A stretch of 64,000 nt of DNA, from positions 2,666,001 through 2,730,000 of the forward strand of contig JAHQIY010000012.1 in the NCBI GenBank assembly GCA_019054805.1, given 5' to 3'. Below the pieces are notes generated by a model. It was not told the origin of the DNA, made no database searches, and saw nothing but the letters and a program-made list of their open reading frames with translations. Every line of letters starts with the position of its first letter. Position 1 is the stretch's first letter. The DNA is from Brachionus manjavacas (taxonomy: Eukaryota > Rotifera > Eurotatoria > Ploima > Brachionidae). Shown piece after piece: positions 24,701 through 29,937 of the stretch. The translations under genes were made by a program, and so were the position numbers.

Positions 24701-26980
24701 AATAATTTCAAAATTTTGTTAAAATCAGACTTGGGCAAAAGTCAAAAAAAAAAGTCATTAAGTGTTCAACATTAACATTTAATTTTAATTTTTTCTTTTT
24801 TTGATATTTAAAAACAAAAATAAAAAAAAATTTAAAGTCAAATGACTTTTTTAATGACTTGACTTGACTTTGACTTAATGACTTTGCCCAAGTCTGGTTA
24901 AAATATTCAAAAAAAAATTAATTTAATTAAAATACTTAAAATTCAAATCAAATCACATGATTTTGCTTTTGATGTTTTAAATGAGTAAATAATAATAATA
25001 TCACATAGCTTTTAAAGTACATTCGTTCATTTTTTATTCCAATTTAGAAGGACTAGAATTTATTTTTATCACTAAAATAACTTCATAAAAATGCTTCACA
25101 CATTTTAAACAGCTATCTTGATTTTAAAAAGTTTAATAAATACCTTTTTTTGACATAAGAATTATGTCTAAGATATTCAATTTTTTTCCAAATTAAAAAA
25201 AGTTTTTTTATCTCAATAAAATCGTTTTATTGATAAAAATCTATTTTATATTGATAAAAGAAAATTAATACAGGAGAAGTTTAATTAGTGACATAAAAAG
25301 TAAAAGCCATGTATAAGTGTCAAAAAAACCCTAACCCTGTATGTTGATAAAAAAAAACAATAAAATTTTTTGAATAAGAATGAATTACTTCAAAATATGG
25401 AAAGTGAAGAGTTTTCATGGTCAGTTGAAGCCGAAATATATGAAAGTGACAGTCCGACAGCTAGAATCGTAATTCAAACAGAGGCATTTATTGCGGATGA
25501 CGGCTATGTTCGATTCGAAAAAATGGGTATTTCTGAAATAACCCAAAATATAAAGATTCGATACAGAATCAAGGCACCCCAGAGCCTTATGAATTCAAAC
25601 TTTACTCTACCATCTTTAGACTCAGCTTTGTCCATTAATTCAACCAAAGCCGAATTTACTTGTACCACAGATCAAGCTTCCATTATAGTTGGAGAAAACG
25701 ATTTTTTCAATTTAACCGTTTCGGTGGTGGACAAGTTTTCATTATTGGCAATCAAAGACTTAAGCTGGAAAAATCACACCTGGCAAACAAGTTTAAGAAT
25801 CTACCAATCACACAAATGTCAACCAGAAGGAATTCTAAATGCAAATGTCAGCAATGCAACAGCGATTTTTTCAAATGGTCTGATCAATTTTGAAAATTTA
25901 TTAATTACTAAATCAGGCATGTATAGGTTAATAATATCTTTTAAAACTACAAATGATGAGTACTCGTTCTTTTGTATTTCAAAATCAATAATTGTAAGCA
26001 AAAAACAGATTTATCTAGACAATACCACAATTCCGTCTTCTTACTTTACATTTGATGGAAATTTTAATGACTATAAAGATATGGTTGAAGAAATTAAAAA
26101 TTTTATTTACAACTGCTACCTAGAACAATTTAGTTTAATTTTAAAAACTCCAATTTCAGTTTATGAAGGGAGCGTAATGATTAATTTCGACTACAGTGGC
26201 GATCCGAATGAAATGACTGCATTTGGTCAAAATATTACTCAAGGAATTGAAATTGTTCCTGGATTATCTTTAGTTTCGGCAATTTTAAATGATAGGCAAA
26301 TAAGAATTTCAAGACAATTTGAAAATGCAACATCAACTGGTTCATCTGAACAAGAAATAACTGATGACACAACATCGACTGGTTCATCTGAACAAGAATT
26401 AACTGAAAATACAACATCAACTGATTCATCTGAACAAGAAATAACTGATGACACAACATCAACTGGTTCATCTGAACAAGAAATAACTGAAAATATAACA
26501 TCAACTGGTTCATCTGAACAAGAAATAACTGATGACACAACATCGACTGGTTCATCTGAACAAGAAATAACTGAAAATACAACATCAACTGGTTCATCTG
26601 AACAAGAAATAACTGATGACACAACATCAACTGGTTCATCTGAACAAGAAATAACTGAAAATACAACATCAACTGGTTCATCTGAACAAGAAATAACTGA
26701 GACAATTATAAGAACATCAACGGATCAAGAAAATAATGCACAAAATGTAACTTTCGGACAGCATGTTGATCATTCAACTCTAATAACATTGAGTGATCAT
26801 GAAGTAAATACTTCACAAAATTTTACCACAACTCTTGATGCTAGTAACACAGCTCAAGCATCATTTTCTTCTAAATTAAGTACAAGTCCAAGTGGAACAT
26901 TCAAATATAATTCAAATAACAAAATTATTTTTGCCACATTGTTGATAATTCTAATTCCCCATGATTTTTTTTTTAAATGA
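98..26980 (+). CDS. PKHD1L1: Fibrocystin-L-like (PKHD1L1-type) gene, 3' part, nine exons
   Basis: Large extracellular protein of the fibrocystin family, which in vertebrates coats stereocilia or cilia; here the role is inferred from homology only. I read exons 98-342, 403-879, 4012-5743, 5801-5954, 6014-6234, 9159-10769, 14255-17376, 21764-22650 and 25379-26980. All introns are GT-AG, phases agree at every junction, and the G8 consensus is restored across 6234/9159. The exons sum to 3,349 residues plus stop. Domain order is TIG/IPT, cupredoxin-like with FN2-like end, seven TIG starts, G8-1, beta-helix repeats, G8-2, beta-helix repeats, C-terminal region with repeats. This order matches PKHD1L1. 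The start codon, signal peptide and earlier TIG repeats lie upstream of the window. No internal stop is needed anywhere, so the gene looks functional although its introns are full of transposons. Confidence 0.9.
403..879 (+). CDS. PKHD1L1: PKHD1L1-like exon: cupredoxin-like segment and FN2-like module
   Basis: Acceptor CGAAAG ends at 402 and joins in phase 1 to 342 across a 60-bp intron; donor GTAAGT is at 880. The first part (WGRGYEWDHPYLEINKGDIV, later YYYWSGHV) resembles the cupredoxin-like segment that follows TIG repeats in fibrocystin-L. The last third has a fibronectin type II cysteine/aromatic pattern: CNFPFTY, seven residues, C, eight residues, WC. The terminal aromatic positions of FN2 are not conserved. 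Confidence 0.8.
1049..2846 (-). mobile_element. Decayed Tc1-like transposon, interrupted by a MITE
   Basis: Terminal inverted repeats CAGTATGTTGCAAAA at 1049 and 2846 are each flanked by TA. The transposase is on the minus strand. The HTH part is at 2321-2100 (RSRKLTFRNESYIFREI). The C-terminal catalytic part near 1845 and 1440 reads WCARSPNLNS and IENxWSYIDAKL on the two sides of the MITE at 1452-1815. Without that MITE the element is about 1.43 kb, normal for Tc1. Many stops and shifts make it inactive. It is the same family as the element at 59311-60717 and sits in the intron 880-4011. Confidence 0.85.
1452..1815. mobile_element. Palindromic MITE, copy 1, 8-bp target duplication
   Basis: A 364-bp near-palindrome that begins GGCAATGTGAAA and ends with its complement. 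It is flanked by the direct repeat ATTGAGTT at 1444-1451 and 1816-1823. The arms are about 150 bp and meet at an asymmetric centre. It has no credible protein. GG-starting ends with 8-bp duplications fit the Merlin (IS1016-like) superfamily better than hAT, whose ends start CAG. It is inserted in the transposase of the Tc1 element. Confidence 0.9.
2847..3569. other. AT-rich intron DNA
   Basis: Nothing recognisable; long A and T runs between the Tc1 element and the hAT-type MITE. Confidence 0.6.
3570..3674. mobile_element. hAT-type MITE, 8-bp target duplication
   Basis: A 105-bp element ending AACAACTCTG and flanked by CTTTTAAT on both sides (3562-3569 and 3675-3682). The left end (CAAGTCTGGTC) is more diverged than in the sister copies. 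The interior has the GACTTG/TTGACATGAAACTTG motifs typical of this family in the window. Confidence 0.7.
4012..5743 (+). CDS. PKHD1L1: PKHD1L1-like exon: seven TIG/IPT repeat starts
   Basis: One 1.7-kb exon, acceptor ACCCAAG ending at 4011 (a CTCTAG ending at 4024 is an alternative), donor GTAAAC at 5744. It carries seven TIG starts of the type WPxxxSSxGGxLVTISGxGF, many NxS/T glycosylation sites and paired cysteines. The seventh repeat (GGTGGGTILTIGGENF) runs on into the next exon. TIG domains are extracellular immunoglobulin-like folds. Confidence 0.9.
5801..5954 (+). CDS. PKHD1L1: PKHD1L1-like exon: end of last TIG repeat
   Basis: Short intron 5744-5800. An AG at 5784 would give an immediate in-frame stop, whereas the AG ending at 5800 gives GENFLVGSIKVEISDTPC, a perfect TIG continuation. 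The donor GTAACT is at 5955, phase 0. Confidence 0.85.
6014..6234 (+). CDS. PKHD1L1: PKHD1L1-like exon: first G8 domain, N-terminal half
   Basis: Begins after TTTTTTAAAG (an AG ending at 6019 also keeps phase). It encodes the G8 opening LWSSKYTWGGMDPPSEGE, then VVISENQVVYF and LIIGGALIFDD. Donor GTAAGT is at 6235, phase 2. G8 domains are named for eight conserved glycines and occur in PKHD1 family, TMEM2 and KIAA1199 proteins. Confidence 0.88.
6428..8165 (-). mobile_element. LINE B (CR1/Jockey-like), antisense in intron
   Basis: Minus-strand reverse transcriptase remains in several broken frames. In order from 7830 down: IWKKANVTPIFKK and SNYRPISLTSI (fingers), CNLFADDSKFISTI (catalytic FADD, about 7390), and the C-terminal KPRENFFTNRVASLWNELP (about 6650). 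The 3' end runs into an A-tract on the minus strand at about 6428. It is 5'-truncated, with several frameshifts and stops. It lies in the intron 6235-9158 of the PKHD1L1-like gene. Confidence 0.8.
8553..9105 (+). mobile_element. LINE A fragment with internal deletion
   Basis: Reverse transcriptase from about FKTFEMVWHDGLLYKLIKMN through ITAGVPQGSVISP. It then jumps, after an internal deletion, to the C-terminal QLHCVIAT segment. It ends in the family's 3' hairpin (GAGTTCTAGCTCGGTAC) and an AATAAATA tail at 9061-9105. It contains in-frame stops and is not functional. Confidence 0.8.
9159..10769 (+). CDS. PKHD1L1: PKHD1L1-like exon: rest of first G8 domain and beta-helix repeats
   Basis: Acceptor CTTTTAAG ends at 9158. 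Joining to 6234 gives IIIVDNGLLQIGTEQEPF, the expected G8 continuation. It goes on with IPIFGAKVIALRNGTIDMHG and then the right-handed beta-helix region, for example RYPIHFHLNGDLPTSYVREC and GGAYFLEDSVEIGNEFSYNL. These are hallmarks of the PKHD1/TMEM2 family. Donor GTAAGT at 10770, phase 2. Confidence 0.92.
10770..11371. other. Intron DNA with a weak palindrome
   Basis: An imperfect inverted repeat at 10970-11075 (AAAGGTAGACC against its complement near 11070) contains GTGCACACCATC and TTTGCAGAG. Both motifs occur in the centres of the palindromic MITEs at 1452 and 40009. It is probably a diverged relative, but no target duplication could be fixed. Confidence 0.35.
11381..12501 (-). mobile_element. 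MULE-like element with FLYWCH-type gene
   Basis: A 1.12-kb element with GGC-starting ends and a 9-bp direct repeat CTTAATAAA at 11372-11380 and 12502-12510. Both ends carry arrays of the same short unit in inverted orientation (CCGCTATTTTAATAAAAATT on the left, its complement on the right) followed by CTCTAATTTAATAA units. The single gene is on the minus strand. Target-site length and the zinc-finger type suggest a Mutator-like (MULE) origin. No transposase core is present, so it is non-autonomous. Confidence 0.65.
11862..12209 (-). CDS. FLYWCH-type zinc-finger protein of MULE-like element
   Basis: A 115-residue protein with an acidic N-terminus and a C-terminal module KHWYECKHKFAGC, later VSDNEHTNHH. 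This has the spacing of a C2H2-like FLYWCH finger (C, six residues, C, then HxxH). FLYWCH domains are DNA-binding and are common at the N-terminus of MULE transposases. The frame is intact but stops before any catalytic domain, so this looks like a truncated or domesticated DNA-binding part. Upstream, a 20-bp unit (GAACGTGTTGAGGAATTTTT) is duplicated near 11799-11846 on the plus strand. Confidence 0.5.
   Translation of the reverse strand: MSSSESILLNNPDESILDADDINEEIVVVTRGKEKIYHPLCDFKDFERVQQSIKNGEIQANKWSHKGIKPTELGFKHWYECKHKFAGCQTTMYALVGNGSTGRIFVSDNEHTNHH
12511..13076. other. AT-rich intron DNA with a 16-bp stem hairpin
   Basis: Contains a perfect inverted repeat ACCCACAAATCATAAA at 12747-12762 and 12783-12798 with a 20-base loop. 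Otherwise nothing seen. Confidence 0.6.
13077..14010 (+). mobile_element. LINE A, 5'-truncated
   Basis: Reverse transcriptase from the VNINDNLS segment through GVPQGSVISPLLF and LFADDLVTFF, then the C-terminal LRLLTVSNRLFELSERYV, FESRYLVYPTPLCNCYL. The frame breaks around 13475-13640. The tail is AATAAATAATAAATAAA. It lies in the intron 10770-14254, sense to the host gene. Confidence 0.85.
14255..17376 (+). CDS. PKHD1L1: PKHD1L1-like exon: second G8 domain and second beta-helix region
   Basis: A single 3.1-kb exon. Acceptor TTTTTTTAAAG ends at 14254; the junction reads TCVVYCGGWLTKLENLKF, as in fibrocystin-L. It includes DLDGSLTG, a second G8 (from about 15000: NALFWSNIETWAF, then GESVKIPDGRYVVVD) and HFKPYLS-like beta-helix repeats up to about 16500. 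Donor GTATGT at 17377, phase 1. No stop occurs over more than 1,000 codons. Confidence 0.93.
17377..18290. other. Intron DNA with an imperfect inverted-repeat block
   Basis: A loose inverted repeat, TTCTTCTTCTC at about 17742 and its complement at about 18125, encloses several GTTCACC/GTTCGTC motifs. It may be a decayed foldback element, but no target duplication was found. Confidence 0.35.
18306..18345 (+). mobile_element. LINE A 3' tail only
   Basis: The hairpin CTGAAGGAGCATTTGCTCGG followed by AAAAAATAAATAA is the conserved terminus of the LINE A family. No coding part is attached. Confidence 0.65.
18686..18742. repeat. LINE D-type 3' hairpin followed by (AAT)n microsatellite
   Basis: CTCCTAAAAGGAGG hairpin followed by about ten TAA units. 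Similar hairpins occur at about 20541 and 27787 (reverse strand). Probably a severed 3' end of another LINE family. Confidence 0.55.
18756..18830 (+). mobile_element. Possible pogo/Tigger-type element end
   Basis: TACAGTCCTACCTCGATTTT at 18754-18773 resembles Tigger-type terminal repeats (CAGT then CTCGAT). No opposite end was found, so this may be a truncated copy. Confidence 0.3.
19066..19857. mobile_element. Foldback element with 267-bp arms
   Basis: The two arms (19066-19332 and 19591-19857) are both 267 bp and differ at only about four positions by eye. Ends start CCGTA and TA flanks both sides (19064-19065, 19858-19859), suggesting a TA target as in the Tc1/pogo group. The 258-bp spacer holds a small minus-strand ORF. 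The high arm identity implies recent insertion or ongoing arm conversion. Transcribed RNA would form a 267-bp double-stranded stem. Confidence 0.85.
19453..19587 (-). CDS. Small basic AT-hook-like peptide in foldback spacer
   Basis: A 44-residue ORF beginning MSKAANAQSELENKSPETAA and ending with TRKGRGGRKKGIKNKK. The GRGGRKKG core resembles an AT-hook minor-groove binding motif. The ATG lies 4 bp inside the spacer, next to the right arm. It could be the severed N-terminus of a transposase or a real accessory peptide; neither can be settled here. Confidence 0.4.
   Translation of the reverse strand: MSKAANAQSELENKSPETAADVEPTRKGRGGRKKGIKNKKTLEK
19860..20520. other. AT-rich intron DNA
   Basis: Nothing recognisable between the foldback element and the antisense LINE remains. 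Confidence 0.6.
20525..21530 (-). mobile_element. Antisense LINE remains (two families)
   Basis: At 20703-21059 is the C-terminal part of one LINE (LINE D: NNLIRTMLGLNYRCHIYNIL, then LKIFNFERLY), with a 3' hairpin CTTCTCCTTAAAGGAAG near 20535. At 21100-21530 are reverse-transcriptase pieces resembling LINE A (GPDLDCIPNLILKNFPNET, SGSNYR, MTSCLGKYL). A hAT-type MITE at 21201-21298 splits the latter. Stops and shifts are frequent. Confidence 0.7.
21201..21298. mobile_element. hAT-type MITE, 8-bp target duplication
   Basis: A 98-bp element, CAGAGTTGTTTAAAAG to CTTTTAAACAACTCTG, with CTATTTTC at 21193-21200 and 21299-21306. The ends are near-perfect complements. It is inserted in the LINE remnant. 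Confidence 0.85.
21764..22650 (+). CDS. PKHD1L1: PKHD1L1-like exon: membrane-distal C-terminal region
   Basis: Acceptor TTTATTTTAG ends at 21763 and joins in phase 1 to 17376 as GPQDHGCCFGYTCLERLS. The sequence includes GGGDYLDLKVTPTIFVRFG and LGIPQSKVRRVQIISESP, typical of the late fibrocystin-L ectodomain. The exon ends at EVQPLLKILDEN, donor GTAAGT at 22651, phase 0. Confidence 0.9.
22898..24011 (-). mobile_element. hAT transposon remnant with transposase C-terminus
   Basis: A 1,114-bp element with ends CAGATTTGTTTTCAAGTC and, from the right, CAGACTTGTTAATAAGTC. It is flanked by ATTTAAAC at 22890-22897 and 24012-24019. On the minus strand at about 23930-23838 it reads EFFSKSGYIYRAHRSRLTAR, then NSEATTLLVSK. 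This matches the hAT C-terminal dimerisation region (F-S-K-x-G-x-I, R-x-R-L, N-x-E). The rest of the transposase is missing. It lies in the intron 22651-25378 and links the short CAGA-ended MITEs of this window to hAT. Confidence 0.8.
24355..24480 (-). mobile_element. SINE fragment (3' part)
   Basis: Shares with 52655-52740 the core CGGCTCCGATC, GGTTACTGCATCGAGTTG and ATCATCTACAC, followed by ACCGGTCCCC. Only the 3' portion is present; minus orientation. Confidence 0.7.
24726..24896. mobile_element. hAT-type MITE, 8-bp target duplication
   Basis: A 171-bp element, CAGACTTGGGCAAAAGTC to GACTTTGCCCAAGTCTG, flanked by GTTAAAAT at 24718-24725 and 24897-24904. The ends are perfect complements over 17 bp. 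Confidence 0.9.
25379..26980 (+). CDS. PKHD1L1: PKHD1L1-like terminal exon with tandem repeat and hydrophobic C-terminus
   Basis: Acceptor GAATAAG ends at 25378, phase 0. The junction gives VQPLLKILDENNELLQNM followed by FSWSVEAEI, a continuous fibrocystin-type motif. After about 310 residues of ectodomain comes a Ser/Thr/Glu-rich stretch of nine 14-residue repeats, a low-complexity linker, and a C-terminus IIFATLLIILIPHDFFFK ending in TGA. There is no cytoplasmic tail, so a GPI-attachment signal or a very short membrane anchor are both possible. Confidence 0.88.
   Translation, partial: NELLQNMESEEFSWSVEAEIYESDSPTARIVIQTEAFIADDGYVRFEKMGISEITQNIKIRYRIKAPQSLMNSNFTLPSLDSALSINSTKAEFTCTTDQASIIVGENDFFNLTVSVVDKFSLLAIKDLSWKNHTWQTSLRIYQSHKCQPEGILNANVSNATAIFSNGLINFENLLITKSGMYRLIISFKTTNDEYSFFCISKSIIVSKKQIYLDNTTIPSSYFTFDGNFNDYKDMVEEIKNFIYNCYLEQFSLILKTPISVYEGSVMINFDYSGDPNEMTAFGQNITQGIEIVPGLSLVSAILNDRQIRISRQFENATSTGSSEQEITDDTTSTGSSEQELTENTTSTDSSEQEITDDTTSTGSSEQEITENITSTGSSEQEITDDTTSTGSSEQEITENTTSTGSSEQEITDDTTSTGSSEQEITENTTSTGSSEQEITETIIRTSTDQENNAQNVTFGQHVDHSTLITLSDHEVNTSQNFTTTLDASNTAQASFSSKLSTSPSGTFKYNSNNKIIFATLLIILIPHDFFFK
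26330..26707 (+). repeat. 42-bp coding minisatellite, nine units
   Basis: Nine head-to-tail 42-bp units inside the last PKHD1L1-like exon encode TSTGSSEQEITDDT alternating with TSTGSSEQEITENT. The alternation gives an 84-bp higher-order period. The units are nearly identical, and because 42 is a multiple of three the opposite strand is also open. Confidence 0.95.
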
Positions 26981-27780
26981 AATTTTTTGCTAATTTCAAT
27001 TTTAAATATTATTTAGTTTTTTTTTTAGATGACTAAAATTATAGAAATTCTTAAAATAAAATTTTTTTACGATTTTTTAAAATAAATATTTTTTTTTAAT
27101 AAAATAAATAAAATCTATATTGTATTAGGTTATTAGATATAAATTGGACAGATAGTTAAAAGCATAATGGGACGGATCCACGAACTCTGTATTGCTATTG
27201 ACTTAAAAATAATTGAAAAATAAAATATCCTTTTTTTTATTTTAAACCGTCGTTTTTAATGTTCCATAACCATGTAACTTTGTGTAATAAATAATTTTTA
27301 AGTTTTTTAAATTTTACTTATCATAAAGAGATAAAAACAAGTCGCATGATATATTACTTTAGTCAACCCTCGATATTCGTGAAATATCAAAAATCCGACC
27401 AAATTTCCCATTACTTCTTGGTATATTGGAAAAATGTGATCGTAAAAACAATCAAAATCAACGGTCAAAAAACCAAAGAAAATCTAAGATGCAGAAAAAT
27501 CGATGAAAATCGAAAAAGTCTGAACGTTTAAGTTTTATGGTCTTAAAACGAATTTTGACAAGAAGCTGATCTAAAAACACGTTTGGTCTGAGTGTTCAGG
27601 AGCATGAAATCGACAAAATTTTCAACGAATTCCTAAATGTAGAGGGTTTAATTCAAATCAAAACCGGAATTATCAGTACAAAAATCAGGTTCGACGCCGC
27701 TAAAAACAAAAAGTACAGAGACATTTTCCAATTTTTTTTTTAAGTCAAAGTTATTTATTTAGTTTTATTTATTTAATTCA
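26981..27780. other. 3' flank of PKHD1L1-like gene with a coding-like scrap
   Basis: AT-rich. At 27600-27735 a stop-free stretch reads HEIDKIFNEFLNVEGLIQIK, then TGIISTKIRFDAAKNKKYRD. It resembles a LINE ORF1 or nucleic-acid-binding fragment, but I do not recognise it. Confidence 0.3.
27081..27113 (+). promoter_or_regulatory. Candidate poly(A) signals for the PKHD1L1-like gene
   Basis: Overlapping AATAAA hexamers lie 100-130 bp after the stop codon at 26980. In DNA this AT-rich they may be chance, so confidence is modest. Confidence 0.35.
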
Positions 27781-27784
27781 AATT

Positions 27785-28140
27785 AACCTCCATCAGGAGA
27801 AGTAAAGTAAAAATAAAATTAGTTTTGCAAAAAAAAAATAGAAGAAAACTGAAGATTGTATCGAGGTTTTTATTAGTGAACTGCATCAAACTCTTGAGAT
27901 CATTATCATGATCTCAAGTCACAACCAAAATAATGTTTCATCGAGGAATTAACGAAGTTAATCGAAAAATCATCAAATAACCCACTGAATTTACGATGAG
28001 ACTATTAAATCCCCTATCAGAAGTCATATTTTTGTAAGATACTAACAAAATATTTAAAAAATAGGAGGAGTCACTTTTTGAACCTTGAATGAACTTTGAA
28101 TCTATGTTTGAGTAATATTTAGAAAACATATATGCTTTAA
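27785..28140 (-). mobile_element. Decayed LINE 3' end, antisense (LINE D-like)
   Basis: On the minus strand a hairpin CTTCTCCTGATGGAGG is followed by an A/T-rich AAATAAATAAAAC tail. Upstream of it is a degraded open stretch (28129-27938). Family assignment rests mainly on the hairpin. Confidence 0.4.
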
Positions 28141-28252
28141 AAACTCAGTATTGTAGCTGATTTCCTTTAAACGAGCAAGTAGTAAATTTTAATTAAGTCA
28201 TTCATCGATTATTTGTTAAGCATACTCAATTTCTGTTAAGATTCGTTAAAAT

Positions 28253-28460
28253 CAGAGTTTTTCAAGAATCTTAAGCCAAGCTAAAGTCACTGACTATAAA
28301 TTTATTTCAAGCTAATCTTATTTTAATTTGCAATAGCATTTCTAAAAATTTAATTTATTTTTCCCTTCCTGTCGATCAAAAATTTACGATTATTTTAGTC
28401 AATTAAAATTTGGCTCTACTGACTTTGACTTAAACTTGTGACTGGCCAAAAACAAGCCTG
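28253..28460. mobile_element. hAT-type MITE, imperfect 8-bp target duplication
   Basis: A 208-bp element starting CAGAGTTTTTCAAG and ending AAAAACAAGCCTG, flanked by GTTAAAAT (28245) and GTCAAAAT (28461). One mismatch suggests an older insertion than its sisters. Confidence 0.7.
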
Positions 28461-28469
28461 GTCAAAATA

Positions 28470-29250
28470 TATAGATTATCATCATTAAAAAAATAACCTT
28501 TTTTTCTGACAAATTAGACTTTGCTCAATTAATTAATTTAATAAATTAATAAATTATTTTTTTTTTAATTAACCTAAATTAATAGAGAAATAGAATCTGG
28601 AAAAAATGCCTTATTGGTCTAATCATACTTGGACTATTGAGGTTATCGACAAGCTCTGGTCTAGTTGAGACAAATTCAACAACTTAAGTAAACCGTGGTC
28701 AAAAAAGCAAAATTAAACGACTTGCTATGTCGGCTTTAATATGTAGTACATACGGCAAACAGAACTTTAAAATTATTGTTAAATGATGAGAAACTATAAA
28801 CTATAATTTTTTAACCGTTTATGTCAATAATATTAGTAAGAAATTTTTTTTCTTTATTTACATATATTATATTATATATTTATGTAAAGTCTCGGTTTTG
28901 GACTTTAGGGATTTAAGCAAGAAATAAATAAAACATTTAAATTTAGTTAAAGTTTATTTAAATGGAATCCAAAGTTATAACAAAAGAGCTAGTGGTTTAT
29001 ATAGTAGCTAGAACATGTGATTCAGCTGCAGAAAAATGAAAACATGTTTGTAAAGGACTAGAGAAAAAGAACAAAAGAAACTGAGTTTAGTTGTGACTGG
29101 ATCACAACATTTATATTTAATTTGAATAATGTAATTAAAAAATTTTTTTTTTTTTGTGAGATTAAAATTTTTTTTTGACATGTTCCTTCTGAATTTTTAT
29201 AAACAGACTTAAATATTTTTGTATTTTTTTCATAAATGTTTTATAAATTA
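28470..29250. other. Unassigned sequence with one dispersed repeat
   Basis: 28951-29108 is related to 42806-42958: shared blocks GGAATCCAA, TGGTTT, AAAGAAACTGAG and ACAACATT in the same order. The nature of the repeat is unknown. Confidence 0.4.
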
Positions 29251-29269
29251 AATTAAATAATTAGGAAAT

Positions 29270-29710
29270 AATTACGCCCCCAAGAAAAATACCAACTCAA
29301 ACGGAATGCCATTAACAAATATTCAAACGCCATTTGGACACAGACCTTTTGGAGAATTACCAACAAGTAATACTCTAAATGTGACAACCTTCCACTTTAG
29401 TTTTCAACTATTAATTTCCCAATCTGACCTGGTCTTGAACGTTTAAACGCTCCGAAGATTTCGGCAAAATCGTCTCCTCAAGCACAGCCGTCGCTTTTTA
29501 ATAAATTAACCAAAGCTCACTAAGACAAATCGGACTTCTAAGCTTTGCCAAAAGTTGACTCCGGAAAGTGTCACTTGGAAAAAGCCTCGGTCTAACAGGA
29601 AAAAAAAACAAAAATAAAGGGAACGAAGAAAGTTTGGAATTTACGGACAGTAAAATTGAATCAGAAGCCTCAAAACTTCGCAATCTGAGTTCAAGCAAGC
29701 CAAATTCTTA
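29270..29710 (+). pseudogene. Decayed coding-like stretch of unknown origin
   Basis: Fragments such as NGMPLTNIQTPFGHRPFGEL, LERLNAPKISAKSSPQAQPS and FTDSKIESEASKLRNLSSSK occur in shifting frames. Composition is polar and Ser/Lys-rich, like a LINE ORF1 or a disordered nuclear protein. Not recognised. Confidence 0.3.
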
Positions 29711-29851
29711 ATTGATTTCAAATTATTCTTCTTTCATTTTTTAATATATCTTTTTTTAATATGTCTACAAAATCTTTAAATCGTCGGCTCTTAAAATTTT
29801 TCATTGGAATTGCAATTAACAAAAAAGAACTCCTTGAGCTTCCAATTATTA

Positions 29852-29902
29852 TTTTATTTATTTATTTATTTTCTGTACCGAGCTAAAGCTCCTTCAGAAT
29901 AA

Positions 29903-29937
<35 letters not shown>

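Noticed and set aside
26235-26705. Two long minus-strand open frames over the 42-bp repeat
   Set aside because: They are a by-product of a repeat unit divisible by three opposite the PKHD1L1-like coding strand.
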